Positions 1 to 9,050 are shown, numbered from the stretch's first letter. The stretch is DNA of 11,844 nt from Bdellovibrio sp. (GCA_016213345.1 JACRAO010000023.1:1-11844); one strand, 5' to 3'. Notes: generated by a model from the letters alone, not told the origin. A program made the numbers and translations.

Positions 1-1
1 A

Positions 2-2206
2 AAACAACCCTCAGCTCTTCCATCCGTTATTGTAACATTGCCAGCACATGGCTCTTTAGCCATTGCATCTCTAAAAGAAACTGAGAAAAAAAACGTTGTT
101 AGCATATTATTTGATCCGATAAAATCCAATACTCCTGTTTCAAAAATGTGCACCGTTCAGAGAGATGGAACACAAGAAGGCACACCATGTCAGTGTATTT
201 TTAAATGGAATGAGTTTAACAAAAATGTTTTTCCTCCGCTAGAAATCAAACGCGAAGCAAGAACATTGGTTGTTGACATTCAACCATATGCTGCATTTTG
301 TAATCTCCCTCCCGCATATCAAAATGAAATCGTTATTGGCACTCCAGTCAATGTTACAGTTGAGCAAATCATAAGTAGCGGCGCCCCCTATGAGGTAAAA
401 TCTTATACTTTCAATAAACAAGCAAGCATAGACACTGGATCGTTTCAGGATGTTTATGGAAATGTTTTTGATAATATTTTGCGCTATTCTTGTTATGAAC
501 AATTTAAACGTGGCCTAGTGATCTATAACAGAACAGATATTAGCAAAACAAATCCTAAAACAGGCGAAGCAGTCACTTTTATTTCGGCCAATCAATTTTG
601 TGTTGCGAAATCTGATGGCACCGGTGGTGATACAGAAGGCTGTAAAAACATCCCACCACCAGGAGCCTCAAACGAAGCTTATTATTATAATTTATTTATA
701 CAAGCCTCAAACCGTGGAAATATCAATATTGAAAATGAAAGATATAAGTGTCCGAGAGTACTAGAAAGCTTAAAAGATCCCAACCGTACAAACTATTGGC
801 CACTAGACACTAGCTTTGCATTAGCAGTAAGAAGATCTGCTGACTTTAATGTTGGAGTCGAAGCTCCAAGTACATTATCTATCGGAGGGGATTCTTCTTC
901 GGAACCCACAAGCTGTGATGCTGATCTAAAAAAACCAGATGCTCCAAATACTAATAACCCTAATGAACCGCCTCCTACGAACGTAATTGTAAAAAAATGC
1001 TTAGGATTTGCAAGACTTCCAAATACTGATGGCTCGTGTCCTGTAATCAGATCAGCTAGCAGTCAAAACATTCCTACCTTTAGATTAAGGCGATTTGTAG
1101 CAATTTTTCCGCCTAATTTTGACACAGATGGAAAAATGAGAAACGAATCTCAAGGCTCTGATACAGTTTATATTCTTGATCGCCCGGTTTTAAACCCCAA
1201 TGCTGCTAATAATCCTACAGAGCCACTGTATTATACAATGCTTGGTCCAAAACCATGTCCATTTGCATTTTATGATAAAAAAGGAATTGCTCATCCAGAT
1301 GATTCTATATTTGATAAAGTGCCAGGTTATGTGGCAACTAACAATCTATGCTGGAATGGTAAAAACGTAGACGGAGTCGAATTTCCAAATAGAGATAGTG
1401 TAAGTTCTTGCGCAGCAGCATTACCACTGTACAATAAAAATTCTGGTGTTTGGTCTGTTGGCACAGTTCATCCCACCAATCCAAGTTATAAGATGAAACA
1501 TGTTTTTATTCGCCCGATCGAAAACACTTGGGCATCCCATTACGAAGAGGACACAGCTTTTCAAGCCTGTGCACCTCAATCACAGCCTTTTGTCGTTGAT
1601 CCACCAATGCACTTTGCCAAATCATCTGCTGGTAATGTCAGTTGGTGCGCAGAAGTTTATCCAACACAAAATCCAAATATAACTGATATCGATCCAGGCA
1701 CAACGGGCGGCGTAGTTCCATTTACTTCGCATGTGGTTAAAAACACAAAAAACGAAGCGTGCCAGTTCACTTCAATTATAAAGCAAAATTCACCATACCC
1801 AAACAGTGGCCTTGCAAGACACCCTGCTTCTAATATAGCAGACCCGTTGACTACTCAACCGCTTAAGCAATGCGAAGACGAAAGACCAAGTTCAGGCATA
1901 GGCAGTCATGTGACTTGTGATCGAACTGTCGAGAACCCAAACCCAACTTTTAAAACATTTCCATTACTAGCCAGACCACAATGGGTAGAAAGAGCAATCA
2001 GCACAGATAAAAGCTTTGCTTGCGCAATCACAGATGATCAAAATGGAGGGAAAACTGGTAATTATACTCCAAAGCAGGGGTGCTGCGGAAAATCTGTTTT
2101 TGTTTGGTCGGGAAATGCCCAATACTCAAATAATCGCACTGCCCATCTGGAACCCAGCAAAAATCCAAGTAATCAAAAAACACTTTGTGAAGTTCCTGAG
2201 TATTAG
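2..2206 (+). CDS. Large cysteine-rich, probably exported protein of unknown function (5' end missing)
   Basis: I do not recognise this family. The frame is open from base 2, and the first possible start codon in the window (TTG at base 38) has no ribosome binding site. The true start therefore lies upstream, and about 734 C-terminal residues are present. The visible part has 23 cysteines spread over its whole length, including CQC near residue 65 and GCC near residue 695. It also has many Asn, Pro, Ser and Thr and no long hydrophobic segment, which fits a secreted or surface protein stabilised by disulfides. There are many Asn-Pro pairs, and a Pro/Asn-rich linker near residue 320 separates two halves, suggesting at least two domains. 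The signal peptide would be off-window. The gene stops with TAG 23 bp before the oppositely oriented gene ends, so the two converge, and no hairpin terminator is visible between them. That it is a real gene is nearly certain; its function is unknown. Confidence 0.9.
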   Translation, partial: KQPSALPSVIVTLPAHGSLAIASLKETEKKNVVSILFDPIKSNTPVSKMCTVQRDGTQEGTPCQCIFKWNEFNKNVFPPLEIKREARTLVVDIQPYAAFCNLPPAYQNEIVIGTPVNVTVEQIISSGAPYEVKSYTFNKQASIDTGSFQDVYGNVFDNILRYSCYEQFKRGLVIYNRTDISKTNPKTGEAVTFISANQFCVAKSDGTGGDTEGCKNIPPPGASNEAYYYNLFIQASNRGNINIENERYKCPRVLESLKDPNRTNYWPLDTSFALAVRRSADFNVGVEAPSTLSIGGDSSSEPTSCDADLKKPDAPNTNNPNEPPPTNVIVKKCLGFARLPNTDGSCPVIRSASSQNIPTFRLRRFVAIFPPNFDTDGKMRNESQGSDTVYILDRPVLNPNAANNPTEPLYYTMLGPKPCPFAFYDKKGIAHPDDSIFDKVPGYVATNNLCWNGKNVDGVEFPNRDSVSSCAAALPLYNKNSGVWSVGTVHPTNPSYKMKHVFIRPIENTWASHYEEDTAFQACAPQSQPFVVDPPMHFAKSSAGNVSWCAEVYPTQNPNITDIDPGTTGGVVPFTSHVVKNTKNEACQFTSIIKQNSPYPNSGLARHPASNIADPLTTQPLKQCEDERPSSGIGSHVTCDRTVENPNPTFKTFPLLARPQWVERAISTDKSFACAITDDQNGGKTGNYTPKQGCCGKSVFVWSGNAQYSNNRTAHLEPSKNPSNQKTLCEVPEY

Positions 2207-2229
2207 ATATTTAAACTGTTACCGCTTCA

Positions 2230-3297
2230 CTAATACGCATGTAGTTTAGTTAATGCACTTAAATATATTTGATGTAATTTTGGGTCATAATCAAAAAGCT
2301 GCACAGATACTAAAAACCCACGCTTTCTAAGTTCTCCTAGCATCTTAAAAAAATCGGAATTAAAAACTGCTAAATAGTCTTTTCTAAATAAAGAACGCCT
2401 AGCTGGCTTAATGGTTTCACCTTTTTCAATGCCTATTAAATAAGTCTGTAGTGTGTTTTTAAAGTCATTTAACACTAGTTTAATTTTATCAGCATGTGAT
2501 TGATCAGCTTTATTTGCAAAATAAGCTTCTCTCTCTAACAAAACCCTATAAACATCAATTTTCTTTTGCTGATTTACAAAGCTAATACTTTTCGTCTTTA
2601 ACTGCGCAAAATTAGACAACAATGGATCAAAACTTTGATAAACATATCCTAGTGGATACCCCTTGGCACTTAAGACAACCACAGAAAGTGTTTGTTCCAG
2701 TATAGGATGCCGTAGTCTTAAATAAGATTTGTTTTTATAAAAAACCCCAAACCATTCTAGTGGCTCTATCCAACCGGCAATCCAAGCATGAGCTCCTATT
2801 TTTGCATACCTGCTCTCTATATCCTCTAACACAAGTGTGCCAGGAGAACTTTTTCCAAATATACCCACTAGTTCCGCAAAAGACAAAAAACTTCCCTGAA
2901 AAAATCTACTTGGAGAAATCCAAAAGAGTTCCCGTAAACGCTCTGAAGATAAAAGCGCAGTGCAAATTTCTAAAGACAATTGTTTTTTTATATTATCAGG
3001 TGGCTTAACTGATTTATGGGATTGCTCAACATAATATTGAGAGCCTAAAACTTCATTTGTCATGCCCAATAACACTCTAATTGCTTTTTCTTCTGGAATA
3101 TCAAACCGAATCATAGCGTACGGTGGAAGTTTTGTCTCTTTTCTTAAAACATCTAAAGATGGGAGTTTAAGCAAAACATTTTCATCACAAATGGCTTGAG
3201 AAAGTCTTTCCTTAAGCGAAAAAAATTCATTTAGATCAGTAGGCTCAAAGGCTATAGCATTGTAAGCAATAAATATAAATAGAATATAAAACTTCAT
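2230..3297 (-). CDS. Exported hypothetical protein, third gene of the nrdJ operon
   Basis: A 355-residue protein of no family I recognise. The frame stays open for 27 more codons upstream, but the start chosen is the ATG at 3297. There the protein begins [16 protein letters not shown], a typical signal peptide with a cleavage site around residue 16. The ATG also overlaps the stop of the pseudouridine synthase gene as ATGA, a usual sign of translational coupling. The mature part is soluble-looking, with mixed charged and hydrophobic stretches, aromatic-rich segments around residues 150-200 and a lysine-rich helical region around 250-310. No catalytic signature or further membrane segment is evident. 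The product is probably periplasmic. It ends the operon, and its 3' end converges on the cysteine-rich gene. The link to nucleotide metabolism or RNA modification may be only positional. Confidence 0.85.
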   Translation of the reverse strand: MKFYILFIFIAYNAIAFEPTDLNEFFSLKERLSQAICDENVLLKLPSLDVLRKETKLPPYAMIRFDIPEEKAIRVLLGMTNEVLGSQYYVEQSHKSVKPPDNIKKQLSLEICTALLSSERLRELFWISPSRFFQGSFLSFAELVGIFGKSSPGTLVLEDIESRYAKIGAHAWIAGWIEPLEWFGVFYKNKSYLRLRHPILEQTLSVVVLSAKGYPLGYVYQSFDPLLSNFAQLKTKSISFVNQQKKIDVYRVLLEREAYFANKADQSHADKIKLVLNDFKNTLQTYLIGIEKGETIKPARRSLFRKDYLAVFNSDFFKMLGELRKRGFLVSVQLFDYDPKLHQIYLSALTKLHAY

Positions 3298-4061
3298 TTT
3301 AGAGTTCCCCACCATGCAGGCAATTGTGAGATCAATGCTAAATCTATACCATCCCTTAATGGTATGTTCAATTTCCAAGCATGTAAACCAAAGGCAAGAT
3401 TTTGTTCTCCTCTGTATACAGTATCACCTATCACTGAAAAGCCTAGGTTACACAAATGACATCTAATCTGATGCATCACTCCAGTTTTAATTTCTATTTC
3501 TAAATCAAAACACTCTGGGCTGAGTTGTTTCACACCAAGTATAATAGTTTTTGCAGGATACCATCGCCCTCTAATGCTATTTTTCTTAGACGTAGCGACT
3601 TTAACTATCATTTTTTTTTTAGACTTAATAGAATGCCCAATGGGAAAATTAATTTCATATGGCAAACGCAAGTGGTCTAATAGATTATATTTGTCTACGC
3701 CATAAGAACTCCTACCATTGAATTTCACTAAAGCTCTATAAATTTTCCTTACTTGTTGATTTTTCCAAGCTTTTCTTAATCTTTCAAATTCCAGCTTAGA
3801 TTTGGCATATAACAAAAGCCCACTGGTTGCGGTATCTAATCTATGAAGCGGAAAAACAGTCTTCACATGTGCTAAAGCTGCTCCAAGCGCTGTTTCAGTT
3901 TCTTTTTTTAGTGGTTCTGAAGGAATACCGGAAAATTTGTGCAAACTAAAAATATTCTCGTCCTCGTAAATAATAGGTAAAAAACAACCATTGTTTGAAA
4001 TTAAATCATTAGTAGACGAAAAAGGCGAAAACTTCTTAACTACATCCCATGCTATTTCCAC
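3294..4061 (-). CDS. RluA-family RNA pseudouridine synthase
   Basis: A 255-residue enzyme expected to isomerise specific uridines to pseudouridine in rRNA or tRNA in the cytoplasm. The family signature is clear. [15 protein letters not shown] carries the catalytic aspartate at about residue 76; the usual form is HRLDxxTSG. It is followed by RKIYRALV, and by [11 protein letters not shown] near residues 193-203. In that last motif the arginine and threonine of the common TGRTHQIR are replaced by Val and Met. There is no N-terminal S4 RNA-binding domain, so it resembles the short RluA/RluC-like forms rather than RluD. The start is GTG at 4061, inside the end of nrdJ (26-bp overlap); no other in-frame start precedes the conserved core, and no strong ribosome binding site is seen. 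It overlaps the following gene by ATGA. The family is certain, but which RNA it modifies cannot be told. Confidence 0.93.
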   Translation of the reverse strand: MEIAWDVVKKFSPFSSTNDLISNNGCFLPIIYEDENIFSLHKFSGIPSEPLKKETETALGAALAHVKTVFPLHRLDTATSGLLLYAKSKLEFERLRKAWKNQQVRKIYRALVKFNGRSSYGVDKYNLLDHLRLPYEINFPIGHSIKSKKKMIVKVATSKKNSIRGRWYPAKTIILGVKQLSPECFDLEIEIKTGVMHQIRCHLCNLGFSVIGDTVYRGEQNLAFGLHAWKLNIPLRDGIDLALISQLPAWWGTLK

Positions 4062-7000
4062 AGTTCAAGCACCGATAACAAGCTCCATTTCGAATAGTTG
4101 TATGACCGCACTGATCACAGGGCGGAGCATCACCCATCATTTCAGCCAAATGCCCCATAATTGCTGAAGAAAATTCGACCGTTGGAGTTGGTTCCTTCAG
4201 ATATTGTTGTTCAAATATTTTCTTTTCGCCAGCAAATTCTCCAGCAAGTGGCTTTACTTGCAAAAAATCCGTACGACCCATGTATTCCATCCCCAATACT
4301 CTAAAAATATAATCCACCACAGAAGTCGCCAATTTAATATTAGGATGTCCATCCACAATGCCCGAGGGCTCAAAACGTGTAAACGTAAACTTGTCTACAT
4401 ACTCGCTAAGCGGAACACCGTATTGCAAGCCCAAACTCACTGAAATTGCAAAACAATTCATCATCGAGCGATAAGCCGCACCTTCTTTGTGCATATCGAT
4501 AAAAATCTCACCTACACTTGCGTCATCATATTCACCAGTTCTTAAGTAAACTTTATGCCCAGCCACAGAGGCTTCTTGCGTAAAACCACGACGTTTTGGT
4601 GGCAGTTTCCTGCGAGCCGGAGCACTCCATGTTTGAACTTGCTTATCTGATTTTGTTGACAACGGCTGAGAAAGCTTACAACCATCCCGATACAGGGCAA
4701 CAGCTTTCAAACCCAATTTCCATCCCTGATAATAAATATCCTCAATTTCCTCAACCGTGGTCTCATTGGGTATGTTTACAGTCTTAGAAATTGCACCAGA
4801 TAAAAACGGCTGTACGGCAGCCATCATATGAACATGTCCCATTGGTGCAATAAAACGCTTTCCACGACTGCCACATTTATTAGCACAATCAAAAACTGGC
4901 AAATGCTCAGCTTTTAGATGCGGAGCACCCTCAACAGTCATTGTTCCACAAATAATTTCATTTGCTTCTTGAATTTGTGTTTCTGCTAAGCCTGCCCACG
5001 TAATAAAATTAAAAGTAGGCGCTTCATATGTTGCTTTAGAAATTCCTAAACGATTGAAAATTTCTTCTCCCAAAGCAAATCTAGTAAAACAACTAGACAG
5101 TTCAAACGTACCAGGCAAAGTTTTTTCTATTTTTCTTATTTCAGATTCTGTCAGGCCTTTGGATATTAAAAATTCACGATTCACATGCGGTGTGCGATCA
5201 AAATTCATAGTGCCCAAAAGATAACGCAAAATATCTTCGATTTGACTTTCAGTATATTTTAAGTTTTTTAGAGCCGCAGGTACAGATTGATTGACAATTT
5301 TAAAACATCCTCCACCTGCTAATTTCTTAAACTTTACTAATGCAAAATCTGGCTCTACTCCCGTTGTATCACAATCCATTAGCAGTCCAATTGTTCCAGT
5401 AGGCGCTAAAACAGTGACTTGAGCATTTCGATACCCATGCTTTTCACCTAAAGTATAAGCCAAATCCCAATCAAATCTTGCAGCTTCGACTAATTGTCTT
5501 GGACAGTGCTTGGAAGTAATACCATAAGCTGATTTTCGATGTTTTGAGATCACTCGCAACATAGAAGAACTATTTTGTTCAAAACCTTCGAACGGATTTA
5601 TTTTTTGGGCTATTTCAGCACTAACAGCATAAGCATGTCCACACATAATGGCAGTCAGAGTCGCAGCCCATGTCCGACCCTCTACACTATCATATGGTAT
5701 GCCCTTCAGCATAAGCAGAGTTCCTAAATTTGCATAGCCTAGGCCAAGTGGGCGATAATCATGTGAGTTTTTTGCTATAGTAGCTGTAGGATAGCTTGCC
5801 AAATCTACCATAATATCTTGCGCAATCACAAAAACCCGGCAGGCTTGGCGATAGCCATCAATATCAAAACTGCCGTCAGCCTTGAGAAATTTTACTAAAT
5901 TCAAGGAAGCAAGATTACAAGCAGAATCGTCTAGAAACATATACTCTGAGCAAGGATTTGAGGCCCATATTCGATCTGTGTTTGAACAAGTATGCCAATT
6001 ATTAATGGTGGTATCATACTGAACTCCGGGATCGGCGCATGTCCAAGCTGATTCTGCAATCTTTTTCCAAAGCATTTTAGCGTCATATGTATCAATAGTT
6101 TCACCAGAAGTACGGGCCTTCGTGTGCCACTTATCGTCTCGTTCTACAGCATGCATGAACTCATCTGTTACTCGAACAGAATTATTAGAATTTTGCCCAG
6201 CAACCGTTTTATATGCTTCACCATTAAAGTCAGAAGCATACCCTGCGGATATTAAAGCTTGCGCTTTTTTTTCTTCTCTGCTTTTCCAAGTAATGAAATC
6301 TAAAATTTCTGGATGGTCCATATTTAAACAAACCATTTTTGCAGCTCTCCTAGTGGTGCCACCAGATTTAGTAGCACCCGCACCTTTATCAAAAACCTCT
6401 AAAAAGCTTATTAATCCTGACGAGTAGCCACCTCCAGATAATTTTTCCTGTGCTCCTCTAATTTTTGAAAAATTAGTACCTGTACCGGAACCATATTTAA
6501 AAAGTCTGGCTTCGTTTTTAATGAGTTGAAAAATACTCATTAGGTCATCATCTATAGCTTGAATAAAACAAGCAGAACATTGTGGTCGGGAATATGCATC
6601 TTTTGTTTCGATCACCCTGCATGACACAGGATCCCAGGCGTAATTTCCTCCAGTGCCATCAATATGATATTCGTGCCACAAGCCTAAATTAAACCAAACG
6701 GGAGAGTTAAAGGCGCCCATCTGGTGAGTGAGCATATGGGATAGTTCGTCTTCGAAAATTTGTGCATTTTCTAAATCAAAATAACCCATCTCTAGTCCTG
6801 CAACTCTCAAAGTATGCGAAATCCGTTTTACAATTTGTTTCAAAGAAGTTTCATATCCGGTTTCAGGAACACCAGCCTTTCTAAAATATTTAGAAACTAA
6901 AATGTCTATGGCAAGCTGACTCCAAGTCTCTGGAACTTCGACCTCTTTCATTTCAAATACTGTACTGCCATCCGTATCTTTAATTTGTGAAGAGGTTTTG

Positions 7001-7221
7001 ATGTATTTTACAGAATCTAGTGGATTAAGCCCGGAGGTTGAAAAATAGCGTTTTATAGAAAAAGACTGTGTCTTTATTTTTCTGGTCGAAACAGGTAATG
7101 AAATAGGTATGAGACAAGTTTGCTCAACTTCAGTAAAATTCAAGCTTTTATTTAAAAATTTCCCATTATCTAGTTGTCCATTTGATTTTATGTGCTCTTG
7201 TTCAATCATGATCTTTTCCAT
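4036..7221 (-). CDS. nrdJ: Adenosylcobalamin-dependent (class II) ribonucleoside-diphosphate reductase
   Basis: Reduces ribonucleotides to deoxyribonucleotides for DNA synthesis, using a radical generated from adenosylcobalamin, and so works with or without oxygen. The 1061-residue length fits the long NrdJ form. Visible features in order are: an N-terminal region with CSACF near residues 215-219 (one of the redox cysteines); the active-site motif NPCSE near 422-426, whose Asn, Cys and Glu form the catalytic triad; a further Cys at about 435 in [14 protein letters not shown] near 607-612; a C-terminal NrdJ extension near 880-980; and a CxxC/CxxCxxC zinc-ribbon-like tail (CDQC, CYRCLNC) ending in GCS, probably the shuttle cysteines. 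TTG at 7230 is also in frame, but an AAGGAG Shine-Dalgarno lies 1 base from it and 10 bases from the ATG at 7221, so the ATG is chosen. It is first in an operon with the pseudouridine synthase and an exported protein. Two NrdR boxes lie upstream. Confidence 0.98.
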   Translation of the reverse strand: MEKIMIEQEHIKSNGQLDNGKFLNKSLNFTEVEQTCLIPISLPVSTRKIKTQSFSIKRYFSTSGLNPLDSVKYIKTSSQIKDTDGSTVFEMKEVEVPETWSQLAIDILVSKYFRKAGVPETGYETSLKQIVKRISHTLRVAGLEMGYFDLENAQIFEDELSHMLTHQMGAFNSPVWFNLGLWHEYHIDGTGGNYAWDPVSCRVIETKDAYSRPQCSACFIQAIDDDLMSIFQLIKNEARLFKYGSGTGTNFSKIRGAQEKLSGGGYSSGLISFLEVFDKGAGATKSGGTTRRAAKMVCLNMDHPEILDFITWKSREEKKAQALISAGYASDFNGEAYKTVAGQNSNNSVRVTDEFMHAVERDDKWHTKARTSGETIDTYDAKMLWKKIAESAWTCADPGVQYDTTINNWHTCSNTDRIWASNPCSEYMFLDDSACNLASLNLVKFLKADGSFDIDGYRQACRVFVIAQDIMVDLASYPTATIAKNSHDYRPLGLGYANLGTLLMLKGIPYDSVEGRTWAATLTAIMCGHAYAVSAEIAQKINPFEGFEQNSSSMLRVISKHRKSAYGITSKHCPRQLVEAARFDWDLAYTLGEKHGYRNAQVTVLAPTGTIGLLMDCDTTGVEPDFALVKFKKLAGGGCFKIVNQSVPAALKNLKYTESQIEDILRYLLGTMNFDRTPHVNREFLISKGLTESEIRKIEKTLPGTFELSSCFTRFALGEEIFNRLGISKATYEAPTFNFITWAGLAETQIQEANEIICGTMTVEGAPHLKAEHLPVFDCANKCGSRGKRFIAPMGHVHMMAAVQPFLSGAISKTVNIPNETTVEEIEDIYYQGWKLGLKAVALYRDGCKLSQPLSTKSDKQVQTWSAPARRKLPPKRRGFTQEASVAGHKVYLRTGEYDDASVGEIFIDMHKEGAAYRSMMNCFAISVSLGLQYGVPLSEYVDKFTFTRFEPSGIVDGHPNIKLATSVVDYIFRVLGMEYMGRTDFLQVKPLAGEFAGEKKIFEQQYLKEPTPTVEFSSAIMGHLAEMMGDAPPCDQCGHTTIRNGACYRCLNCGNSMGCS

Positions 7222-7231
7222 GAATAGCAAT

Positions 7232-7237
7232 CTCCTT
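7232..7237 (-). promoter_or_regulatory. Ribosome binding site of nrdJ
   Basis: The minus strand reads AAGGAG, a full Shine-Dalgarno core, followed by 10 bases and the ATG at 7221. This decides the start: the upstream in-frame TTG at 7230 is too close to be used, and the next ATG at 7209 is too far. Confidence 0.8.
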
Positions 7238-7384
7238 TTTCATTTTGACCAACACCTAAGTCAAACACCCCATTCTTGATTAATTTGTATATAACTTGCA
7301 ACTTGTAGCTGATCATCCTCAATCAACCCTCTTTTATAGTTGTTAACTTTAGACTGCAGATAATTTCTACCATTGTCAAAGCAC

Positions 7385-7400
7385 ATACAATACATTGTGG
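7385..7400 (-). promoter_or_regulatory. NrdR box, proximal
   Basis: On the minus strand this 16-mer reads CCACAATGTATTGTAT and matches 13 of 16 positions of the NrdR box ACACWATATNTTGTGT. NrdR is the ATP/dATP-sensing zinc-ribbon repressor of ribonucleotide reductase genes. The box lies 164 bp upstream of the nrdJ start codon. The nrdR gene itself is not in this window. Confidence 0.82.
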
Positions 7401-7448
7401 TAACATATTTACAACACTACAATATATAGTACTGTCTTGCAGCGTTAA
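7387..7448 (-). promoter_or_regulatory. Candidate nrdJ promoter overlapping the NrdR boxes
   Basis: Two sigma70-like arrangements can be read on the minus strand. One is TTAACG (7448-7443), 16 bases, then TATATT (7426-7421), which puts the -10 in the distal NrdR box. The other is TTGTAA (7414-7409), 16 bases, then TATTGT (7392-7387), which puts the -10 in the proximal box. Either would let NrdR block RNA polymerase. The matches are modest, and a TTGACA at 7379-7374 has no well-spaced -10, so the exact promoter is undecided. The leader would be roughly 160-195 nt. Confidence 0.35.
7417..7432 (-). promoter_or_regulatory. NrdR box, distal
   Basis: On the minus strand this 16-mer reads GTACTATATATTGTAG and matches 12 of 16 positions of the NrdR consensus. 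It shares the core AC-W-AT-R-TATTGTA with the proximal box. The two boxes are 32 bp apart centre to centre (16-bp gap), about three helical turns, which is the spacing known for paired NrdR sites. Confidence 0.78.
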
Positions 7449-7676
7449 CCTCTTGAACCCCTTGCCTTTTTTCTATAAAACAAAAGAAATAGCTAAATAA
7501 GTAAAAATATCACGCATAGTGTCATTTTCATTTCTCTTGACTTATTTTGAGTTTTTCGATTTCCGCTTGTATGCGCCCTTTAAAGAAAAATAACTAGAAA
7601 TATTTTAAAAAAATCCGAAAATTGAAAGTATTTTTTAAAAAACTATCACTTCTTGGGCAAAATAAGCTATAAAACA

Positions 7677-8279
7677 CTACCAAATCATTCCCAAACTTAT
7701 ACGAAACCCTTGTAGCATAAAACTAGAAACTCCACCTAATTTTCCAGAAGTTACATAGAGTCCACTTTTTATTCTAATTGCTGCGCCATCTAAGGAACCA
7801 GTTCGCAGATCAACTCCTGCGGTTAGCTCATATCCATAAACTATGCTTTGAGTATTTGCCTCTACTCCCGAGGGTGGACTGCCCATCTTGAGATAGCCCC
7901 AGCCAACAACTCCACTTCCGCCTACAAACGGAGCAAATCTGACTGCAGTAAATGGAAACAAATGCACACCCACAATAAAGGAAGCATTATATAATGACGC
8001 ACTTGGTGTATCAGTGCCAATAGAAGCCTTGCCTACTGCAGTTAATATCTCCATAGCAGCCTGTGGCCTAAAAAATCCTTTTCTGTCTTCTGCACGGAAA
8101 TTGAAATACTCAGCCAAAGCTCCCGTCATGCTTTTACCCGAAGTTCCTGTAAAAAAAGCTACTCCCATATCCATTGCTGGTGCGTATTCACCCGCTGCTT
8201 TTCCAAAGCAAAGCTTGGTATTTAAACCTTCAATCACAAGTATTGCAATAATGACAAAGAATATTTTACAATAACTCAT
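7677..8279 (-). CDS. Small exported protein, probable outer-membrane beta-barrel
   Basis: A 200-residue protein of no named family I can assign. It begins with a basic/hydrophobic signal-like segment (hydrophobic core about residues 5-19, possible cleavage near KA-AGE at residues 27-28). After it come alternating polar/hydrophobic strands rich in Gly, Ser, Ala and aromatic residues, such as SIVYGYELTAGVDLRTG and AAIRIKSGLYVTSG. The protein ends with FRISLGMIW, an aromatic-terminated final strand like the C-terminal beta-signal recognised by the BAM machinery. The length would suit an 8-stranded barrel. The start ATG at 8279 overlaps the TGA of the preceding coiled-coil gene as ATGA, with AAGGA about 10 bases upstream. 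It is the last gene of its string before the nrdJ control region. The barrel call rests on sequence pattern alone; a periplasmic protein is the alternative. Confidence 0.82.
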   Translation of the reverse strand: MSYCKIFFVIIAILVIEGLNTKLCFGKAAGEYAPAMDMGVAFFTGTSGKSMTGALAEYFNFRAEDRKGFFRPQAAMEILTAVGKASIGTDTPSASLYNASFIVGVHLFPFTAVRFAPFVGGSGVVGWGYLKMGSPPSGVEANTQSIVYGYELTAGVDLRTGSLDGAAIRIKSGLYVTSGKLGGVSSFMLQGFRISLGMIW

Positions 8280-8986
8280 TCCACACTCGTCCTTCTTTTA
8301 TAAACAGTACCGGGAACATCAACTTCAGAAGAACCTTTCGGCAAAACAACTGACCTTGGCACCTCCACTGCGGTAGTAGCTTTTGGCTCCTGAATTTCTT
8401 CTCGCAAACATGTTTGGACTTTTTTTACAAATCCCTGGTAAATGTCTGCTGTTTTTAAAAGCACTTCAATCTCCTTATAAGATTTATTCAATTCTTCCTT
8501 TGCTTGCTGCAACTCATGTGCTTTAGGCTTGTTTTTATCAACAGTCGTCAAATCCTGTGATTTTAGTCTTTGAACCAAAATATCTAGTTTTCTTTGCGCT
8601 GTCCTGACACGTTCTAGTTGGACTTCAATACCAGCAGAATCTTTTCCTAAATTACTATCCGAAAGCATGAGTCGGTATTTTTTGATTTCTTTCTCATATT
8701 GCGCTTTTGATTCTTTTAAAACTTCTTGTGATGTTAAAAACGATCCTCCCGTAAGATCCTTAATCTGTAAATGAATAGCCTGGATTTTTGTCTGAATATT
8801 AGAGAGCTGATTTTGCAATTTCTCAACTGTAGCTTGAGCAATCATTTTGCGACTTTGACTAATATCTTTTTCTTGTGCTCCACAAGCAAGTTGAACTTCT
8901 CTCTCAAAACTAGAAACCTCATCAGAAACAGGTTCTGCACCTATAGAGAAGGAAATCAAAAAAATTACAGCTATCCAGACAATCAC
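8276..8986 (-). CDS. Exported coiled-coil protein of unknown function
   Basis: A 236-residue protein. Residues 1-17 form a compact signal peptide (MIVWIAVIFLISFSIGA, then EP). The mature part is dominated by heptad-like, Lys/Glu/Gln/Leu-rich helices at about residues 25-125 and 130-192. A Pro/Val/Lys-rich, probably disordered tail follows. Only two cysteines lie in the mature chain, at residues 35 and 193. They sit at the two ends of the helical part and could form a disulfide across a folded-back helical hairpin. The start is GTG at 8986; no good ribosome binding site is visible, but the signal peptide requires a start here. It overlaps the barrel-like gene by ATGA, suggesting coordinated synthesis and perhaps a common envelope role (inference). 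It lies 64 bp after the LOG-family gene. No enzyme motif is seen. Confidence 0.82.
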   Translation of the reverse strand: MIVWIAVIFLISFSIGAEPVSDEVSSFEREVQLACGAQEKDISQSRKMIAQATVEKLQNQLSNIQTKIQAIHLQIKDLTGGSFLTSQEVLKESKAQYEKEIKKYRLMLSDSNLGKDSAGIEVQLERVRTAQRKLDILVQRLKSQDLTTVDKNKPKAHELQQAKEELNKSYKEIEVLLKTADIYQGFVKKVQTCLREEIQEPKATTAVEVPRSVVLPKGSSEVDVPGTVYKRRTSVE

Positions 8987-9050
8987 ACTTACTTGTCGGA
9001 TTTAAATTATAAAAAATAAAGGGTTTCTAGATAATTAACGCGGTGGGTTC

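Larger units (their letters stand above)
7222..7676. other. 455-bp gene-free region: nrdJ leader plus AT-rich spacer
   Basis: No reading frame of useful length with a ribosome binding site is seen on either strand. The part next to nrdJ holds its ribosome binding site and an untranslated leader. I looked there for a cobalamin riboswitch, as the enzyme needs B12, and saw no B12-box-like sequence. The middle holds the two NrdR boxes. The far part, after the stop of the barrel-like gene, is very AT-rich with A and T tracts, including the self-complementary TTTTTTAAAAAA at 7631-7642 and a similar TATTTTAAAAAAA near 7600. No GC-rich stem followed by a T run is present, so a classical terminator for the upstream string is not evident. 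Confidence 0.6.

Noticed and set aside
3298..3378. Upstream extension of the exported protein gene to base 3378
   Set aside because: The extra 27 residues overlap the pseudouridine synthase and would bury the signal peptide; the ATG at 3297 with the ATGA overlap fits better.
6122..6427. Plus-strand open frame of 101 codons inside nrdJ
   Set aside because: It lies wholly opposite the conserved nrdJ coding sequence and has no ribosome binding site or recognisable motif.
7222..7400. Cobalamin riboswitch in the nrdJ leader
   Set aside because: I looked for it because the enzyme needs B12, but no B12-box-like sequence or suitable stem set is visible in the leader, and NrdR boxes already account for control.
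7627..7642. TTTTTTAAAAAA palindrome as terminator of the barrel-like gene
   Set aside because: It is self-complementary, but the stem has only A-T pairs and no loop, so it would be very unstable; more likely AT-rich spacer.
8987..9050. Terminator between the LOG gene and the coiled-coil gene
   Set aside because: A T-rich run is present on the minus strand, but the GGGTT segments nearby are direct, not inverted, repeats, so no stem forms.
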